Below, in pieces: positions 1-8,224 of a stretch of 64,000 nt of DNA; position 1 is the first letter of the stretch, and each line of letters opens with the position of its first letter. The translations under genes were made by a program, and so were the position numbers. This DNA comes from JBCBDX01 sp038529265 (GTDB taxonomy: Bacteria > Pseudomonadota > Alphaproteobacteria > Rhizobiales > Rhizobiaceae): positions 48,826-112,825 of the forward strand of contig JBCBDX010000012.1 of NCBI GenBank assembly GCA_038529265.1. The letters run 5' to 3'. Under the pieces are notes generated by a model. That model did not search any database and was not told the origin of the DNA. It saw nothing but the letters and a program-made list of their open reading frames with translations.

Positions 1-657
1 CTGGACGATAGCGAATACAAACACCCCGATTGGGACCATGCGGCGCGGCGTGTCATGAGCCCACCCTTCCGGGACAAGAAACATCAGGATTCGCTTTGGG
101 CAGGCCTTGCGTCCGGTTCGCTGCAAGTCGTCGCGACCGACCATTGCGCCTTCACCACCGAGCAGAAGCGCAACGGCGTGGGCAACTTCACGCTGATCCC
201 AAATGGCACCGGAGGGCTTGAAGACCGCATGCCGATGCTGTGGACCTATGGTGTGGAAACAGGTCGCCTCACGATGAATGAGTTCGTGGCGGTCACGTCC
301 ACCAACATCGCCAAGATCCTCAACATGTACCCGAAAAAAGGCGCGATCCTGGTGGGTGCAGATGCCGACATTGTTGTGTGGGACCCGAACAAGGAAAAAA
401 CGATCTCTGCCGGAACCCAGCAATCCGCCATTGATTACAATGTGTTTGAAGGCAAGCATGTCAAAGGCTTGCCGCGCTATACGTTGACGCGTGGCGTCGT
501 TGCCATCGATGATGGCGAAGTCAAGACACAGGAAGGCCATGGCAAGTTCGTCAAGCGAGAACCATTCCAGGCCGTCAACACCGCCTACTCCACTTGGAAA
601 GAAGTCACCGCGCCGCGCAAGGTGGAACGCACCGGCATCCCGGCGAGTGGAGTGTAG
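1..657 (+). CDS. hydA: Dihydropyrimidinase (hydantoinase family), C-terminal part
   Basis: The frame is open from the first base, so the N-terminal part, which holds the first metal ligands, lies outside the window; about 218 residues remain. The fragment has the late amidohydrolase motif ATDHC, containing the metal-site aspartate, and the GTGGLEDRMP stretch typical of bacterial D-hydantoinases/dihydropyrimidinases. The family opens 5,6-dihydrouracil, dihydrothymine or hydantoins to N-carbamoyl amino acids in the cytosol. The stop lies 8 bases before the DapA-like start, so it is probably co-transcribed with that gene and the ABC importer. Family assignment is firm; the substrate, pyrimidine or hydantoin, is inferred. 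Confidence 0.88.
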   Translation: MDDSEYKHPDWDHAARRVMSPPFRDKKHQDSLWAGLASGSLQVVATDHCAFTTEQKRNGVGNFTLIPNGTGGLEDRMPMLWTYGVETGRLTMNEFVAVTSTNIAKILNMYPKKGAILVGADADIVVWDPNKEKTISAGTQQSAIDYNVFEGKHVKGLPRYTLTRGVVAIDDGEVKTQEGHGKFVKREPFQAVNTAYSTWKEVTAPRKVERTGIPASGV

Positions 658-665
658 GCCGACTT

Positions 666-1565
666 ATGACACCTTTTCTTGGTCTGTCTGCTTTTCCGGT
701 CACACCGGCAAATGAGGATGGCAGTGTGGATACGGACCATCTGCAAAGGCTGGTCTCTCGGCTCGCGACATCAGGTGTAGCTTCTATCGGCGTGCTCGGC
801 TCCACCGGCAGCTACATGTATCTTTCATCGGAGGAGCGCGCCCGCGCACTGACTGCTGCTGTAGAAGCTTCGAACGGTGTTCCGGTCATCGCAGGTATCG
901 GCGCGATGCGCACATCTTGGGTGATGGAACACGCGAAAGCAGCGGACTCGGCGGGCGCTGCCGGGGTGTTATTGGCGCCAGTGAACTATCTGCCATTGCT
1001 AGATGATGAAGTGCTGCAACTGGCCACAGACGTATCTTCGGCCACCGACCTACCGATCTGTATTTATAACAATCCGGGCACCACCCACTTCAATGTATCG
1101 GAGAAATTGGTGGCACGCCTTGCAGAAGTTCCCAATGTCATGGCGGTCAAAAACCCGATCCCGGCTGATGGCGGCTATGCAGCGCAAATGGAGCGTTTGC
1201 GGGGCGCCGTTCCGAAAGACTTTTCTCTAGGCAATTCCGGTGATGCCAAAATCGCCGACGCGCTCACAGCGAATTGTGACGCCTTCTATTCGGTGCTGGC
1301 CGGTACTTTACCCGACATTTGCCTTGCTCTTTGGGCCGCGCGCAATGACGCAACAAAACTGGAAATTCTCAACGAGCAACTGGCTCCGCTTTGGGCTCTC
1401 TTCGACGCCCATGGCAGCATCCGCGTGATCCACGAAGCTGCAGAGATCATCGGGCTTGGACCCACACCACTTCCACGCCCGCTACTGCCTTTGCCTGTGG
1501 AGACGAGGCAAGAGTTGGAAAAGGCACTCGACGCAATTCATTCAACGATTAATGTCCCTGCATGA
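666..1565 (+). CDS. DapA/NAL-family aldolase-lyase
   Basis: This 299-residue protein has the dihydrodipicolinate synthase/N-acetylneuraminate lyase barrel fold. The Schiff-base lysine is K162 (in AVKNP) and the catalytic tyrosine Y134 (in IYNNPGTT), at nearly the positions of E. coli DapA. The start at 666 was chosen because the family begins there; the frame upstream runs into the hydantoinase end. It overlaps the next gene by 4 bases (ATGA). Its place between a dihydropyrimidinase and an importer suggests a catabolic lyase or aldolase acting on a ring-opened pyrimidine or hydantoin derivative, not lysine synthesis. That role is inferred. Confidence 0.82.
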   Translation: MTPFLGLSAFPVTPANEDGSVDTDHLQRLVSRLATSGVASIGVLGSTGSYMYLSSEERARALTAAVEASNGVPVIAGIGAMRTSWVMEHAKAADSAGAAGVLLAPVNYLPLLDDEVLQLATDVSSATDLPICIYNNPGTTHFNVSEKLVARLAEVPNVMAVKNPIPADGGYAAQMERLRGAVPKDFSLGNSGDAKIADALTANCDAFYSVLAGTLPDICLALWAARNDATKLEILNEQLAPLWALFDAHGSIRVIHEAAEIIGLGPTPLPRPLLPLPVETRQELEKALDAIHSTINVPA

Positions 1566-2335
1566 CTGTTATTTCTGCCGCTTCCCTTAACCTGACGTTC
1601 GAGACCAATGACGGGCCGGTACACGCCCTTTCCAATATCAATTTGGATGTGCAAAAGGGCGAGTTCGTGTCCCTCATCGGCCCGTCGGGTTGCGGCAAGA
1701 CCACGCTGCTGCGCGTGATCGCAGATTTGGAAAAGCCGACCGGCGGCGCTATCACTGTCGAAGGCACCACGCCGGAAAATGCGCGCCTCAACCGTGCCTA
1801 TGGCTATGTATTTCAGGCATCCGCGCTTTTCCCTTGGCGCACCATCGCGGACAATGTAGCGCTCCCCCTCGAAGTGATGGGCTTGACCCAGGCGGAGAGG
1901 CAAAAGCGCGTAACCGAGAATTTGAAGCTCGTTGATCTGGAAGGCTTTGAGAAGAAATTTCCCTGGCAGCTCTCCGGCGGCATGCAGCAACGAGCGTCCA
2001 TCGCACGCGCGCTCGCCGTTCAGCCGGATATGCTCCTGATGGACGAGCCCTTTGGCGCGCTCGATGAGATCGTTCGCGACCACCTCAATGTACAACTGCT
2101 CAAGCTTTGGAAGGAGACCGGCAAGACCATCGTCTTCGTCACACACTCCATTCCGGAAGCTGTGTACCTCTCGACAAAGATCGTTGTGATGAGCCCGCGC
2201 CCAGGGCGCATCCACGAGATCATCGATTGCGATCTTGGCGAAGTTCGCCCGCTGGAAGTGCGTGAAACGACGAAGTTCTTGAAGATCGCCCAACGCGTTC
2301 GCGACGGTTTGGCCGCGGGGCATGCCTATGATTAA
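1562..2335 (+). CDS. ABC transporter ATP-binding protein, nitrate/taurine/Thi5 type
   Basis: This 257-residue ATPase has Walker A GPSGCGKT (residues 40-47), signature LSGGM (137-141) and Walker B LLMDE (158-162). It resembles the SsuB/TauB/ThiY-partner class that energises importers of sulfonates, nitrate or pyrimidine precursors. It overlaps the upstream lyase by 4 bases and the downstream permease by 14, so the importer is translated as a coupled block. The companion binding protein is of the Thi5/NMT1 type, which favours a pyrimidine or related heterocycle as substrate. Class is clear; substrate is inferred. Confidence 0.88.
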   Translation: MTVISAASLNLTFETNDGPVHALSNINLDVQKGEFVSLIGPSGCGKTTLLRVIADLEKPTGGAITVEGTTPENARLNRAYGYVFQASALFPWRTIADNVALPLEVMGLTQAERQKRVTENLKLVDLEGFEKKFPWQLSGGMQQRASIARALAVQPDMLLMDEPFGALDEIVRDHLNVQLLKLWKETGKTIVFVTHSIPEAVYLSTKIVVMSPRPGRIHEIIDCDLGEVRPLEVRETTKFLKIAQRVRDGLAAGHAYD

Positions 2336-3218
2336 ACAGCGCCTTCTGCCCATCTTCACAGTCGTCGCCGCGATTATCACAATCTGGTACGCCGGTGCTA
2401 TCTTCTTAAATGCGCCGTTTGAATATCAGACCGCCGCGCGTGCTGACCAACAGATCAGCTTTGCCGAAGTGCTGCCAAAAACCATGGCGCAGCAACGGCC
2501 TGTACTGCCAGCACCGCATCAGGTGGCACAAGAGATATGGAAAACGACCGGCGCTATGGTCATGCGCGGACGAGCATTCTCGAACCGGTCACTGATCAAC
2601 CATGCCTGGGTTACGCTATCAGCGACGCTGCTCGGATTTGTACTGGGCACTGCTTTAGGCATTCTTTTGGCGGTGGGCATCGTCCATTCCAAAGTTATGG
2701 CCAAGTCCGTCATGCCTTGGGTGATCACATCTCAAACAATCCCGATCCTCGCCATCGCGCCCATGATCATCGTGGTATTGGCATCCATTGGGCTGACAGG
2801 ACTGATGCCGAAGTCTCTGATCTCGATGTATCTGTCGTTCTTCCCCGTTACTGTCGGCATGGTGAAAGGGCTGAAATCGCCAGAGGTGATGCATATGGAT
2901 TTGATGCATACCTATTCGGCATCACGTTCGCAAACCTTTTGGAAGCTGCGCTGGCCTTCATCCCTGCCCTACCTCTTTACGTCGATGAAGATCGGTATCG
3001 CCGCATCACTGGTGGGCGCCATCGTGGGTGAACTGCCAACCGGTGCCGTTGCCGGTCTGGGCGCACGCTTACTGGCAGGAAGTTATTATGGGCAAACCGT
3101 ACAAATCTGGTCGGCGTTGATCATTGCCGCCATCTGCGCAGGTCTGCTGGTCACTTTGATTGGTATCATCGGTGATCAGGTAAATCGGCGCATGGGCATT
3201 AGGGAAGCGAGCAACTGA
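2322..3218 (+). CDS. ABC transporter permease (importer subunit 1)
   Basis: A hydrophobic 298-residue inner-membrane protein with a single N-terminal membrane segment, a loop of about 60 residues outside, and a C-terminal binding-protein-dependent transport domain. The part around LDLMHTYSASRSQTFWKLRWPSSLPYLF is the ATPase-contacting EAA-like loop. ATG 2322 and ATG 2328 are both possible starts; 2322 overlaps the ATPase gene. The second permease begins on the last base of its stop codon, so both subunits are likely made in equal amounts and form a heterodimeric channel. Confidence 0.85.
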   Translation: MPMIKQRLLPIFTVVAAIITIWYAGAIFLNAPFEYQTAARADQQISFAEVLPKTMAQQRPVLPAPHQVAQEIWKTTGAMVMRGRAFSNRSLINHAWVTLSATLLGFVLGTALGILLAVGIVHSKVMAKSVMPWVITSQTIPILAIAPMIIVVLASIGLTGLMPKSLISMYLSFFPVTVGMVKGLKSPEVMHMDLMHTYSASRSQTFWKLRWPSSLPYLFTSMKIGIAASLVGAIVGELPTGAVAGLGARLLAGSYYGQTVQIWSALIIAAICAGLLVTLIGIIGDQVNRRMGIREASN

Positions 3219-4087
3219 TGGAAGCGCCCGGCCTCTTCATCGGCTCCATCATCTTCTGGCTTGCCGCTTGGTATGCCAACACGCGGCTCGCACAAGTCGA
3301 AACACGCGACGCCACCAAGCAAACATTAATTAATTTATCCATTCCGTTTCTGTTTGGAGCAGCCATCTTCGCACTGTGGGAGGGCATAACGCGCGGGTTT
3401 GGTGTGCCAACGGTCATCCTGCCGCCGCCATCCATGATCTGGGAGCGGATCATCAACTCATTGCCAACGCTCTGGGGCGATTTCGTTCAAACCTATCTGA
3501 AGGCCGTCATCAGCGGTTACGTGATGGGCTGCCTGCTCGGGTTCCTGACCGCCATTCTCGTTGACCGTTCGCCCTTTTGGAAAGCCGGCATCATGCCCAT
3601 CGGCAATCTGGTTTCGGCCCTGCCAATAATCGGCATCGCGCCGATCATGGTCATGTGGTTTGGGTTTGACTGGCAGTCCAAAGCTGCGGTCGTTGTCGTG
3701 ATGACCTTCTTCCCGATGCTGGTCAACACAGTCTCAGGTCTCAATGCCGCTGGCCATATGGAGCGCGATTTGATGCGCACATATGCCGCAACACAAGGGC
3801 AATCGCTTTTAAAACTCCGGCTACCTGCGGCAATGCCGTTTATTTTCAATGCCTTGAAGATCAATTCAACTCTTGCACTCATCGGGGCAATTGTCGCAGA
3901 GTTTTTTGGAACACCCATCGTGGGCATGGGCTTCCGCATCTCGGCAGAGATCGGCAGGCTCAATGTCGACATGGTGTGGGCGACCATTTTTGTGGCCGCT
4001 CTCGCCGGTTCGCTCTCATATGGTTTGATTGCCCTTGCAGAGCGGGCGGTAACATTTTGGCACCCGTCTATGAGAAGCCAGCGATAA
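3218..4087 (+). CDS. ABC transporter permease (importer subunit 2)
   Basis: This 289-residue, highly hydrophobic protein belongs to the binding-protein-dependent transport family. Its EAA-like loop lies around MRTYAATQGQSLLKLRLPAAMPF. Start ATG shares its first base with the stop TGA of permease 1. Two paralogous permeases, one ATPase and one Thi5-type binding protein make a complete importer. After the stop there is a hairpin (4114-4130) and then the binding-protein gene, an arrangement that often lets the periplasmic protein be made in excess. Confidence 0.85.
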   Translation: MEAPGLFIGSIIFWLAAWYANTRLAQVETRDATKQTLINLSIPFLFGAAIFALWEGITRGFGVPTVILPPPSMIWERIINSLPTLWGDFVQTYLKAVISGYVMGCLLGFLTAILVDRSPFWKAGIMPIGNLVSALPIIGIAPIMVMWFGFDWQSKAAVVVVMTFFPMLVNTVSGLNAAGHMERDLMRTYAATQGQSLLKLRLPAAMPFIFNALKINSTLALIGAIVAEFFGTPIVGMGFRISAEIGRLNVDMVWATIFVAALAGSLSYGLIALAERAVTFWHPSMRSQR

Positions 4088-4113
4088 TGACGGGATGACG
4101 GTGCTGCTTGAAC

Positions 4114-4130
4114 GCGCTTTTTCAAAGCGC
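4114..4130 (+). other. Intercistronic stem-loop between permease and binding-protein genes
   Basis: GCGCTTT-TTC-AAAGCGC is a perfect 7-bp inverted repeat with a 3-base loop in the 106-base gap ahead of the binding-protein gene. It has no T-run, so it is more likely an mRNA-stability or processing element than a terminator. Inference only. Confidence 0.45.
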
Positions 4131-4193
4131 AAACCAAATCATTTCCGGATTTTCCGGGATTGAACTTGAAGCGTGAATACAGGGAGTACTGAT

Positions 4194-5189
4194 ATGCGCA
4201 AATGGATAGCTCTGGCCGCAGCGACGGCCATGACTGCGGTAGCATCAACAGCCGCCAAGGCAGCCGACGATCTGACATTGCAACTGCAATGGGTCACTCA
4301 AGCCCAGTTCGCCGGCTACTATGTTGCCCTAGACCAAGGTTACTACGAGGAAGAAGACCTCAATGTCACCATCCGTCCGGGCGGACCCGACATTGCACCG
4401 CCACAGGTGCTGGCAGGCGGTGGCGCTGATGTGATGCTCAACTGGATGCCTTCGGCTCTGGCAGCGCGTGAACGCGGCGTGCCGGTCGTGAACATCGCCC
4501 AGCCATTTAAATCATCGGGCCTGATGCTGACGTGTTGGAAAGACAGCGGCATCGAAACGCCGGAAGACTTCCGCGGCAAAACCATCGGCGTCTGGTTCTT
4601 CGGCAACGAATATCCGTTCCTGTCATGGATGAGCCAGTTGGGCATCCCAACAGAGGGCGAAGACGATGGCGTCACCGTCATCAAGCAGGGCTTTAACGTC
4701 GATCCACTCATCCAACGTCAAGCCGACTGCATCTCCACGATGACATACAACGAATATTGGCAGGTCATCGATGCCGGCGTTTCGCCTGACGATCTGATCA
4801 CATTCAAGTATGAAGACCAAGGCGTGGCAACGCTGGAAGACGGCATCTACACGCTGGAGAGCAACCTTGAAGATCCGGCCATGGTCGACAAGCTCGCGCG
4901 CTTTGTTCGCGCATCCATGAAAGGTTGGAAGTGGGCTGAAGAAAATCCCGACGCGGCTGCCATGATTGTGCTGGACAATGACGCGTCCGGTGCTCAAACA
5001 GAAGAGCACCAGAAGCGCATGATGGGTGAAATTGCCAAGCTGACGGCCGGTTCAGACGGCACGTTGGTAGAAGCTGACTATGAGCGCACCGTTGCAACGC
5101 TGCTGGCTGGTGGCTCTGATCCGGTCATCACAGCCGCGCCGGAAGGCGCTTGGACAAGCGCGATCACCGACAAGGCGCTGATGGAATAA
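4194..5189 (+). CDS. ABC transporter substrate-binding protein, Thi5/NMT1-like
   Basis: A periplasmic binding protein of 331 residues. A signal peptide (MRKWIALAAATAMTAVASTAAKA, cut after about residue 23) precedes the mature start ADDLTLQLQW. The body resembles the NMT1/THI5-like family: QWVTQAQFAGYYVALDQGYY and the GGADVMLNWMPSALAARERG region match binders of pyrimidine-type or hydroxymethylpyrimidine precursors. ATG 4194 was chosen over an in-frame GTG at 4173 because AGGGAG lies just upstream and the signal peptide starts there. A strong terminator (5213-5240) ends the operon. The substrate, a pyrimidine catabolised by the neighbouring enzymes, is inferred. Confidence 0.85.
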   Translation: MRKWIALAAATAMTAVASTAAKAADDLTLQLQWVTQAQFAGYYVALDQGYYEEEDLNVTIRPGGPDIAPPQVLAGGGADVMLNWMPSALAARERGVPVVNIAQPFKSSGLMLTCWKDSGIETPEDFRGKTIGVWFFGNEYPFLSWMSQLGIPTEGEDDGVTVIKQGFNVDPLIQRQADCISTMTYNEYWQVIDAGVSPDDLITFKYEDQGVATLEDGIYTLESNLEDPAMVDKLARFVRASMKGWKWAEENPDAAAMIVLDNDASGAQTEEHQKRMMGEIAKLTAGSDGTLVEADYERTVATLLAGGSDPVITAAPEGAWTSAITDKALME

Positions 5190-5212
5190 GCAGCCTTTCT
5201 AAGATCACACCT

Positions 5213-5240
5213 AAAGCCGGAGTTTTGCTCCGGCTTTTTT
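5213..5240 (+). terminator. Rho-independent terminator after the importer operon
   Basis: AAAGCCGGAG-TTTTG-CTCCGGCTTTTTT: a perfect stem closed by a 5-base loop and followed by a run of six T. It lies 24 bases after the binding-protein stop and separates this operon from the preA-like gene. Confidence 0.9.
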
Positions 5241-5376
5241 GATTTCAGCGCTTGTCTAGAAAAAATTTGACCTTTTGATAAAATATGGCACGCTGATCTT
5301 TGATGCTGGCCCCAACCGCGCCTGAATGTCAGGAAAATGGGCTGGCTTGTTACACGGTCAACACACCGAGGATGTC

Positions 5377-6474
5377 ATGGCAACGTCACTTGCAACTAGC
5401 TTTACTGGTCTTGATTTCGTCAATCCATTCGTGCTGGCGTCTGCGCCACCCACGGAAAGCAAAAAGAAAATTTTGAAGGCATTTGAAGCCGGCTGGGGCG
5501 GTGTTGTCACCAAAACCATCGGCCTGCATCCCGTCGAAAACGTTGCGGGAGCGCGAACAATTTTCCAGCGCACCAGCGACGTTAAGCCTTACGTCTCTCG
5601 CATGAAGCGGCAGGATACGGTTTCCCACTCCTCATGGAATTGGGAACTGATCTCCGATCAGCCGCTCGAGGAGTGGCTTCCGGACCTGGAAGAAATCAAG
5701 AATACCTACCCTGACCGCATGCTTATCGCATCGATCATGGCCGGTGCGGGCACTGTTGAAGAGATGAATAACTGGCGAAAGCTTGCAAAGGCCTGCGTCG
5801 ATGTGGGATGTGACGCAATTGAACTCAACATGTCCTGCCCGCATATGGACCGCAAGGACATGGGCGCACATATAGCCAATGACGAGGACATAATCCGTTC
5901 AATACTTCACGCCGTGACAACGGCCGTCGATGTTCCTATCTGGGTGAAACTGACACCCGCCACATCTACGCTGGTCGATGCTGCCGGAGCCGCCTACGAA
6001 GCGGGTGCTGCCGCAATCTCCCTTTGCAACACATTCCCATCACTGCCACTCATGGACCCGGAAACCATGAAGTTCGAGGTCGAGGTTGATGGCCTCGTTA
6101 CATCGGGCGGTTTGGGGGGCTTGGCAATTTTACCGCAAGCGCTGCAACGCGTGTCCGATATCTCAAAGGCCTATCCTGACAAGTCAGTGTCAGGCATCGG
6201 TGGCATTCGAGGTTTCCGCGAAGCCTTTAACTTCATCGTCAACGGTGCCGGCAATTTGCAGGTCTGCACTGCTGCCATGGAAGAGAAAGGCAGCGGCGGC
6301 GTTGGCGTAAAACTCATTCAAGAGCTCAAGGATGACTTGGCCGACTTCATGGAGCGCAAAGGCTACTCTTCGATCGAAGAGTTTCGGGGTTTAGCTAGCC
6401 CACGGATCGTTGAGCATTCACAAGTCCGCCGCAAGAGCGATGCGTATAATGGTGGTTACGCGAAATCGGCCTGA
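5377..6474 (+). CDS. PreA-like dihydropyrimidine/dihydroorotate dehydrogenase flavoprotein lacking the ferredoxin domain
   Basis: The 365 residues form the FMN-barrel of the PreA/dihydroorotate dehydrogenase family. Landmarks are the FVLASAPPT start, SCPHMDRKDMGAHIA in the active-site loop and the SGIGGIRGF phosphate-binding segment. PreA proteins usually run to about 410-440 residues and end in a 4Fe-4S ferredoxin domain. This one stops after the barrel, with no cysteine clusters at the end (last residues GGYAKSA). Start 5377 follows the family; the frame upstream is not PreA-like. It sits just downstream of a hydantoinase/importer operon, so dihydropyrimidine chemistry is likely, but electron partner and direction are unknown. 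Confidence 0.75.
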   Translation: MATSLATSFTGLDFVNPFVLASAPPTESKKKILKAFEAGWGGVVTKTIGLHPVENVAGARTIFQRTSDVKPYVSRMKRQDTVSHSSWNWELISDQPLEEWLPDLEEIKNTYPDRMLIASIMAGAGTVEEMNNWRKLAKACVDVGCDAIELNMSCPHMDRKDMGAHIANDEDIIRSILHAVTTAVDVPIWVKLTPATSTLVDAAGAAYEAGAAAISLCNTFPSLPLMDPETMKFEVEVDGLVTSGGLGGLAILPQALQRVSDISKAYPDKSVSGIGGIRGFREAFNFIVNGAGNLQVCTAAMEEKGSGGVGVKLIQELKDDLADFMERKGYSSIEEFRGLASPRIVEHSQVRRKSDAYNGGYAKSA

Positions 6475-6475
6475 C

Positions 6476-7060
6476 TTAAACTCTGTTCTGCCTTTTTGCG
6501 GGTTCAAGTGACAGCCGCGCTGATATGATGTCAAGCGCGGCATGCCCGGTCTCATCGATCTGACCACTATTGTCCAAATCGGTCACCAGAATGCCGGTAG
6601 GAATTGCACCTGCACTGCGTGCCAAGCGGGTTGAAATCTCTTCAGCGCTCTCTCGCCCTCTGGCCAACAATCGTGCGGCCAGCACGTCTTGACTGACGCG
6701 TAGATTAATAACCTGCAAATCCTTAAAGACTTCGGCGATTGTCGAAAGGGCGCGGCGCGAACCATTCATAATGGCGTGCCCCCCGGCCAAAGTATGTTCA
6801 AGCACACCTATGGGAATGCCATAGTTCAAGCCATGGGCATCCCAAGTAACAGCATATGCACCAGCCTGTTTCTGTTCCGCGAAATGATCCTTTGAAACAC
6901 ACTCATGCTCTTCATTGCCGCCATCTTCGCGTGTGATGACGCGTCGAACGAAAACCATACCCGGATCATCAGCAAAATGCGGTCGCAACCAATTGATCAA
7001 GCTGTCCTTGCCTGAACCGGACGGGCCAGCGACCACAAATAGAACACCGCTTGGCTTCAT
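6476..7060 (-). CDS. phnN: Ribose 1,5-bisphosphate phosphokinase PhnN
   Basis: PhnN phosphorylates ribose 1,5-bisphosphate to PRPP, the last step of C-P lyase phosphonate use. The 194-residue protein has the guanylate-kinase-like P-loop GPSGSGKDS near the N-terminus and the VRRVITRE segment typical of PhnN. It lies 24 bases downstream of phnM on the same strand and is the last gene of a three-gene operon. It converges with the PreA-like gene, with a single base between the two stops. Confidence 0.9.
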   Translation of the reverse strand: MKPSGVLFVVAGPSGSGKDSLINWLRPHFADDPGMVFVRRVITREDGGNEEHECVSKDHFAEQKQAGAYAVTWDAHGLNYGIPIGVLEHTLAGGHAIMNGSRRALSTIAEVFKDLQVINLRVSQDVLAARLLARGRESAEEISTRLARSAGAIPTGILVTDLDNSGQIDETGHAALDIISARLSLEPAKRQNRV

Positions 7061-7084
7061 TGTTACAATCCGGTCCGTGATCGT

Positions 7085-8224
7085 TCAGGCAACGCGCTGG
7101 CCTGCGCGCCAAACGGAAATGACGACCGGCACATCACTCGGCTGACGCCGGACCCGTACAATGTCAGCTCGCAAGCCTGTCTCAAGCCTTCCACGATCAT
7201 GAAGGCCAACGGTGCGTGCAGGGTTGGAGGTCACCAAACCTATCGCCTTGGGCAAATCAAAATGCTCGACCGTATCCGCCAAGATGAACGGCGCATGCAC
7301 AAGGCTGAAAGGCACATAATCAGAAGATAGAACATCGAGCACGTCAGCTTCTGCAAGCGCATGAGCAGCAATATTGCCTGAGTGAGAGCGCCCGCGCACA
7401 ACGTTGGGAGCGCCCATTAAAACCCCCATACCCGCCTCATGCGATGCGCTTGCCGCATCCATCGTTGTTGGGAATTCGGCCACAGTGACCCCAAAGCCCT
7501 TGCTCTCTTCAACGTGGTCCAAGGTGGCATCATCATGACTTGCCATAGCAATATTTCGAGCTTGGCATCGCGCGACGAGCGCACGGCGGTGTTTGTCGGA
7601 ATAAAGTGCTGATTGAGCTTGGCGGCGCTTGACGAAGTCTGCAAATTGCTCGTCTGTTAGGCCACGTTTGACTTTGTAATAGAGTTCGTACTGATCCATT
7701 GTCTGGAACTGACGCTGGCCGGGCGCGTGATCCATAAGTGAGACCAGCCCAACGGCCCCGTCGTTTTCAAACTCTTCGAAGTGATCAAGCACGTCGGCTG
7801 CCGAAACCTCGCAACGCAGGTGGATCCTGTGCTCAGCTCGCAGGCGACCGTCGGCTTGAGAGTTTTGGATCGCCATCGACATGGAGCGCATTTCGCCTTT
7901 TTGGAAACCGCCATCTTCGTCGGAACCCAATCTGAGACAATCAAAGACGGTCGTAATCCCCGAAGAAGCAATCTGGCTGTCATGGGATTGAATGGCGGCA
8001 GTCAAGTTCCAGCGCACACCCGGACGTGGTGAATAGTGGCTTTCCAGATGATCTGTGTGCAACTCGATCAGACCCGGGATTACATAATCGCCATCCATGT
8101 CTTCCCCTACGGCACTGACCTCTTCGGTGATTTCAGTTATGACGCCATCATGGAATACAATCGTTCCATGAATGACCTTTTCTTCCAATACGATATGCGC
8201 ATTGGTCAGCACATTTTGGTTCAT
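7085..8224 (-). CDS. phnM: Alpha-D-ribose 1-methylphosphonate 5-triphosphate diphosphatase PhnM
   Basis: This amidohydrolase-superfamily enzyme of 379 residues removes pyrophosphate from ribose-1-alkylphosphonate 5-triphosphate in the C-P lyase pathway. Visible features are VIPGLIELHTDHLESHYSPRPGVRW (metal-binding histidines, PhnM signature), ASHDDAT and the late GAPNVVRGRSHSGN. Its start overlaps the stop of the DUF1045 gene by 4 bases. None of phnG, H, I, J, K or L is in the window, so the substrate must be made by genes elsewhere. Confidence 0.92.
   Translation of the reverse strand: MNQNVLTNAHIVLEEKVIHGTIVFHDGVITEITEEVSAVGEDMDGDYVIPGLIELHTDHLESHYSPRPGVRWNLTAAIQSHDSQIASSGITTVFDCLRLGSDEDGGFQKGEMRSMSMAIQNSQADGRLRAEHRIHLRCEVSAADVLDHFEEFENDGAVGLVSLMDHAPGQRQFQTMDQYELYYKVKRGLTDEQFADFVKRRQAQSALYSDKHRRALVARCQARNIAMASHDDATLDHVEESKGFGVTVAEFPTTMDAASASHEAGMGVLMGAPNVVRGRSHSGNIAAHALAEADVLDVLSSDYVPFSLVHAPFILADTVEHFDLPKAIGLVTSNPARTVGLHDRGRLETGLRADIVRVRRQPSDVPVVISVWRAGQRVA

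Noticed and set aside
1538..2380. 280-residue open frame antisense to the ABC ATPase gene
   Set aside because: It mirrors a conserved ATPase in a high-GC3 genome, which opens antisense frames by codon bias. No domain or ribosome binding site is visible.
4088..4193. TPP riboswitch before the Thi5-like binding-protein gene
   Set aside because: The CTGAGA and ACC-type core motifs of the THI box are absent. Only a short stem-loop is present.
3517..4278. 253-residue open frame antisense to the permease and binding-protein start
   Set aside because: It runs across two real genes and a hairpin in antisense and resembles no family. Treated as a shadow.
5241..5376. Regulatory RNA upstream of the PreA-like gene
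   Set aside because: After the terminator the sequence is AT-rich and unstructured to the eye. No recognisable riboswitch core was found.
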